DNA of 21,798 bases from an uncultured Mycoplasmatota bacterium (lineage in GTDB: Bacteria > Bacillota_I > Bacilli_A > RF39 > UBA660). Under the pieces are notes generated by a model. It did no database searches, was not told the origin of the DNA, and worked only from the letters and a program-made list of their open reading frames with translations. The stretch lies in NCBI GenBank assembly GCA_948437815.1, contig CAOJKG010000005.1:1-21798 (forward strand). The letters are read 5' to 3'. Shown in pieces: positions 21,723 through 21,798 of the stretch; the first letter of the stretch is position 1, and each line of letters opens with the position of its first letter. The position numbers and the translations under genes were made by a program.

Positions 21723-21760
21723 CATATATTTAATTAGAAAGTCGAGGAATTAAATATATG
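21723..21760 (+). promoter_or_regulatory. Perfect inverted repeat covering the spoVS start codon
   Basis: CATATATTTAATT (21723-21735) is exactly complementary to AATTAAATATATG (21748-21760). The 12-nt loop holds the ribosome-binding site GAGG (21744-21747), and the start codon ATG (21758-21760) closes the stem. In RNA this would expose the ribosome-binding site but pair the start codon. In DNA it could be an operator. Confidence 0.7.
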
Positions 21761-21798
21761 GAAATATTAAAAGTATCTAGTAAATCAAATCCTAGTAA
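21758..21798 (+). CDS. spoVS: Stage V sporulation protein S, 5' end only
   Basis: The window ends 13 codons into this gene. The visible start MEILKVSSKSNPS is close to the strongly conserved beginning of SpoVS (MEVLKVSAKSSPN in typical members). That small Alba-like protein, of about 86 residues, affects sporulation and septation. GAGG precedes the ATG by 10 bases, a long spacing. The identification rests on only 13 residues but fits the spore-forming context. Confidence 0.75.
   Translation, partial: MEILKVSSKSNPS

Noticed and set aside
1..21798. Mycoplasma-type code with TGA read as tryptophan
   Set aside because: Several genes end in TGA within ATGA overlaps, and conserved tryptophans use TGG.
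1..21798. CRISPR array, transposon or riboswitch
   Set aside because: No spaced identical repeats, no transposase-like protein with terminal repeats and no recognisable riboswitch core were seen.

Overview
This window is a very AT-rich, densely packed stretch of a spore-forming Firmicute (Bacillota). TGA acts as a normal stop: it ends the genes closing at 422, 1554, 15936, 20492 and 21352. Tryptophan is read from TGG, so this is the standard bacterial code and not the mycoplasma code. spoVAC-spoVAD-spoVAE, the start of a probable spoVS, scpAB, an LCP-family envelope protein and a tRNA-Leu fit a small-genome gut-type member of the Bacilli/Clostridia. The genus cannot be named from sequence alone. 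All convincing genes lie on the + strand, many overlap by 1-11 bases, and no gene-free gap exceeds 300 bases.

Layout: 1-775 holds a 55-bp direct repeat, a nucleoside-deoxyribosyltransferase-like gene and a small unknown gene. 823-3307 is a sporulation operon in which a SanA/DUF218-type membrane protein precedes spoVAC, spoVAD and spoVAE. 3497-6402 carries a one-pass membrane protein of unknown function, scpA, scpB (chromosome condensation) and a pentapeptide-repeat protein. It is followed by tRNA-Leu(CAA) with a strong terminator. 6735-10519 is accessory in character: a metallophosphoesterase, then a PepC/bleomycin-hydrolase-like cysteine peptidase overlapping an ABC exporter gene. 10606-11307 is an Xre-type regulator with membrane segments plus a 33-residue membrane peptide.

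11374-15952 is the most interesting part. An NrtR-like regulator (degenerate Nudix domain plus C-terminal winged helix) lies upstream of three genes: a CYTH/P-loop kinase fusion, a small HAD phosphatase, and a SAMHD1-like HD phosphohydrolase fused to a second CYTH domain. A 17-bp operator-like sequence fills exactly the spacer of the regulator's own TTGACA/TATAAT promoter. Two nearly identical palindromic copies sit 61 bp apart in front of the kinase gene. This looks like a self-contained, ligand-controlled nucleotide-phosphate system.

16007-19191 has a PAP2 phosphatase, an LCP-family protein and a DUF1016/YhcG nuclease gene broken by one base in an A8 run. 19244-21702 is a tightly overlapping four-gene operon: a DUF308-like membrane protein, an SDR lacking its catalytic lysine, an RlmI-like methyltransferase and a rhodanese lipoprotein. 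The window ends in the first codons of a probable spoVS, whose start codon lies in a perfect 13-bp inverted repeat. Throughout, many genes have extended -10 promoters (TGATATAAT type) very close to the start codon, giving short leaders, and several terminators overlap stop codons.
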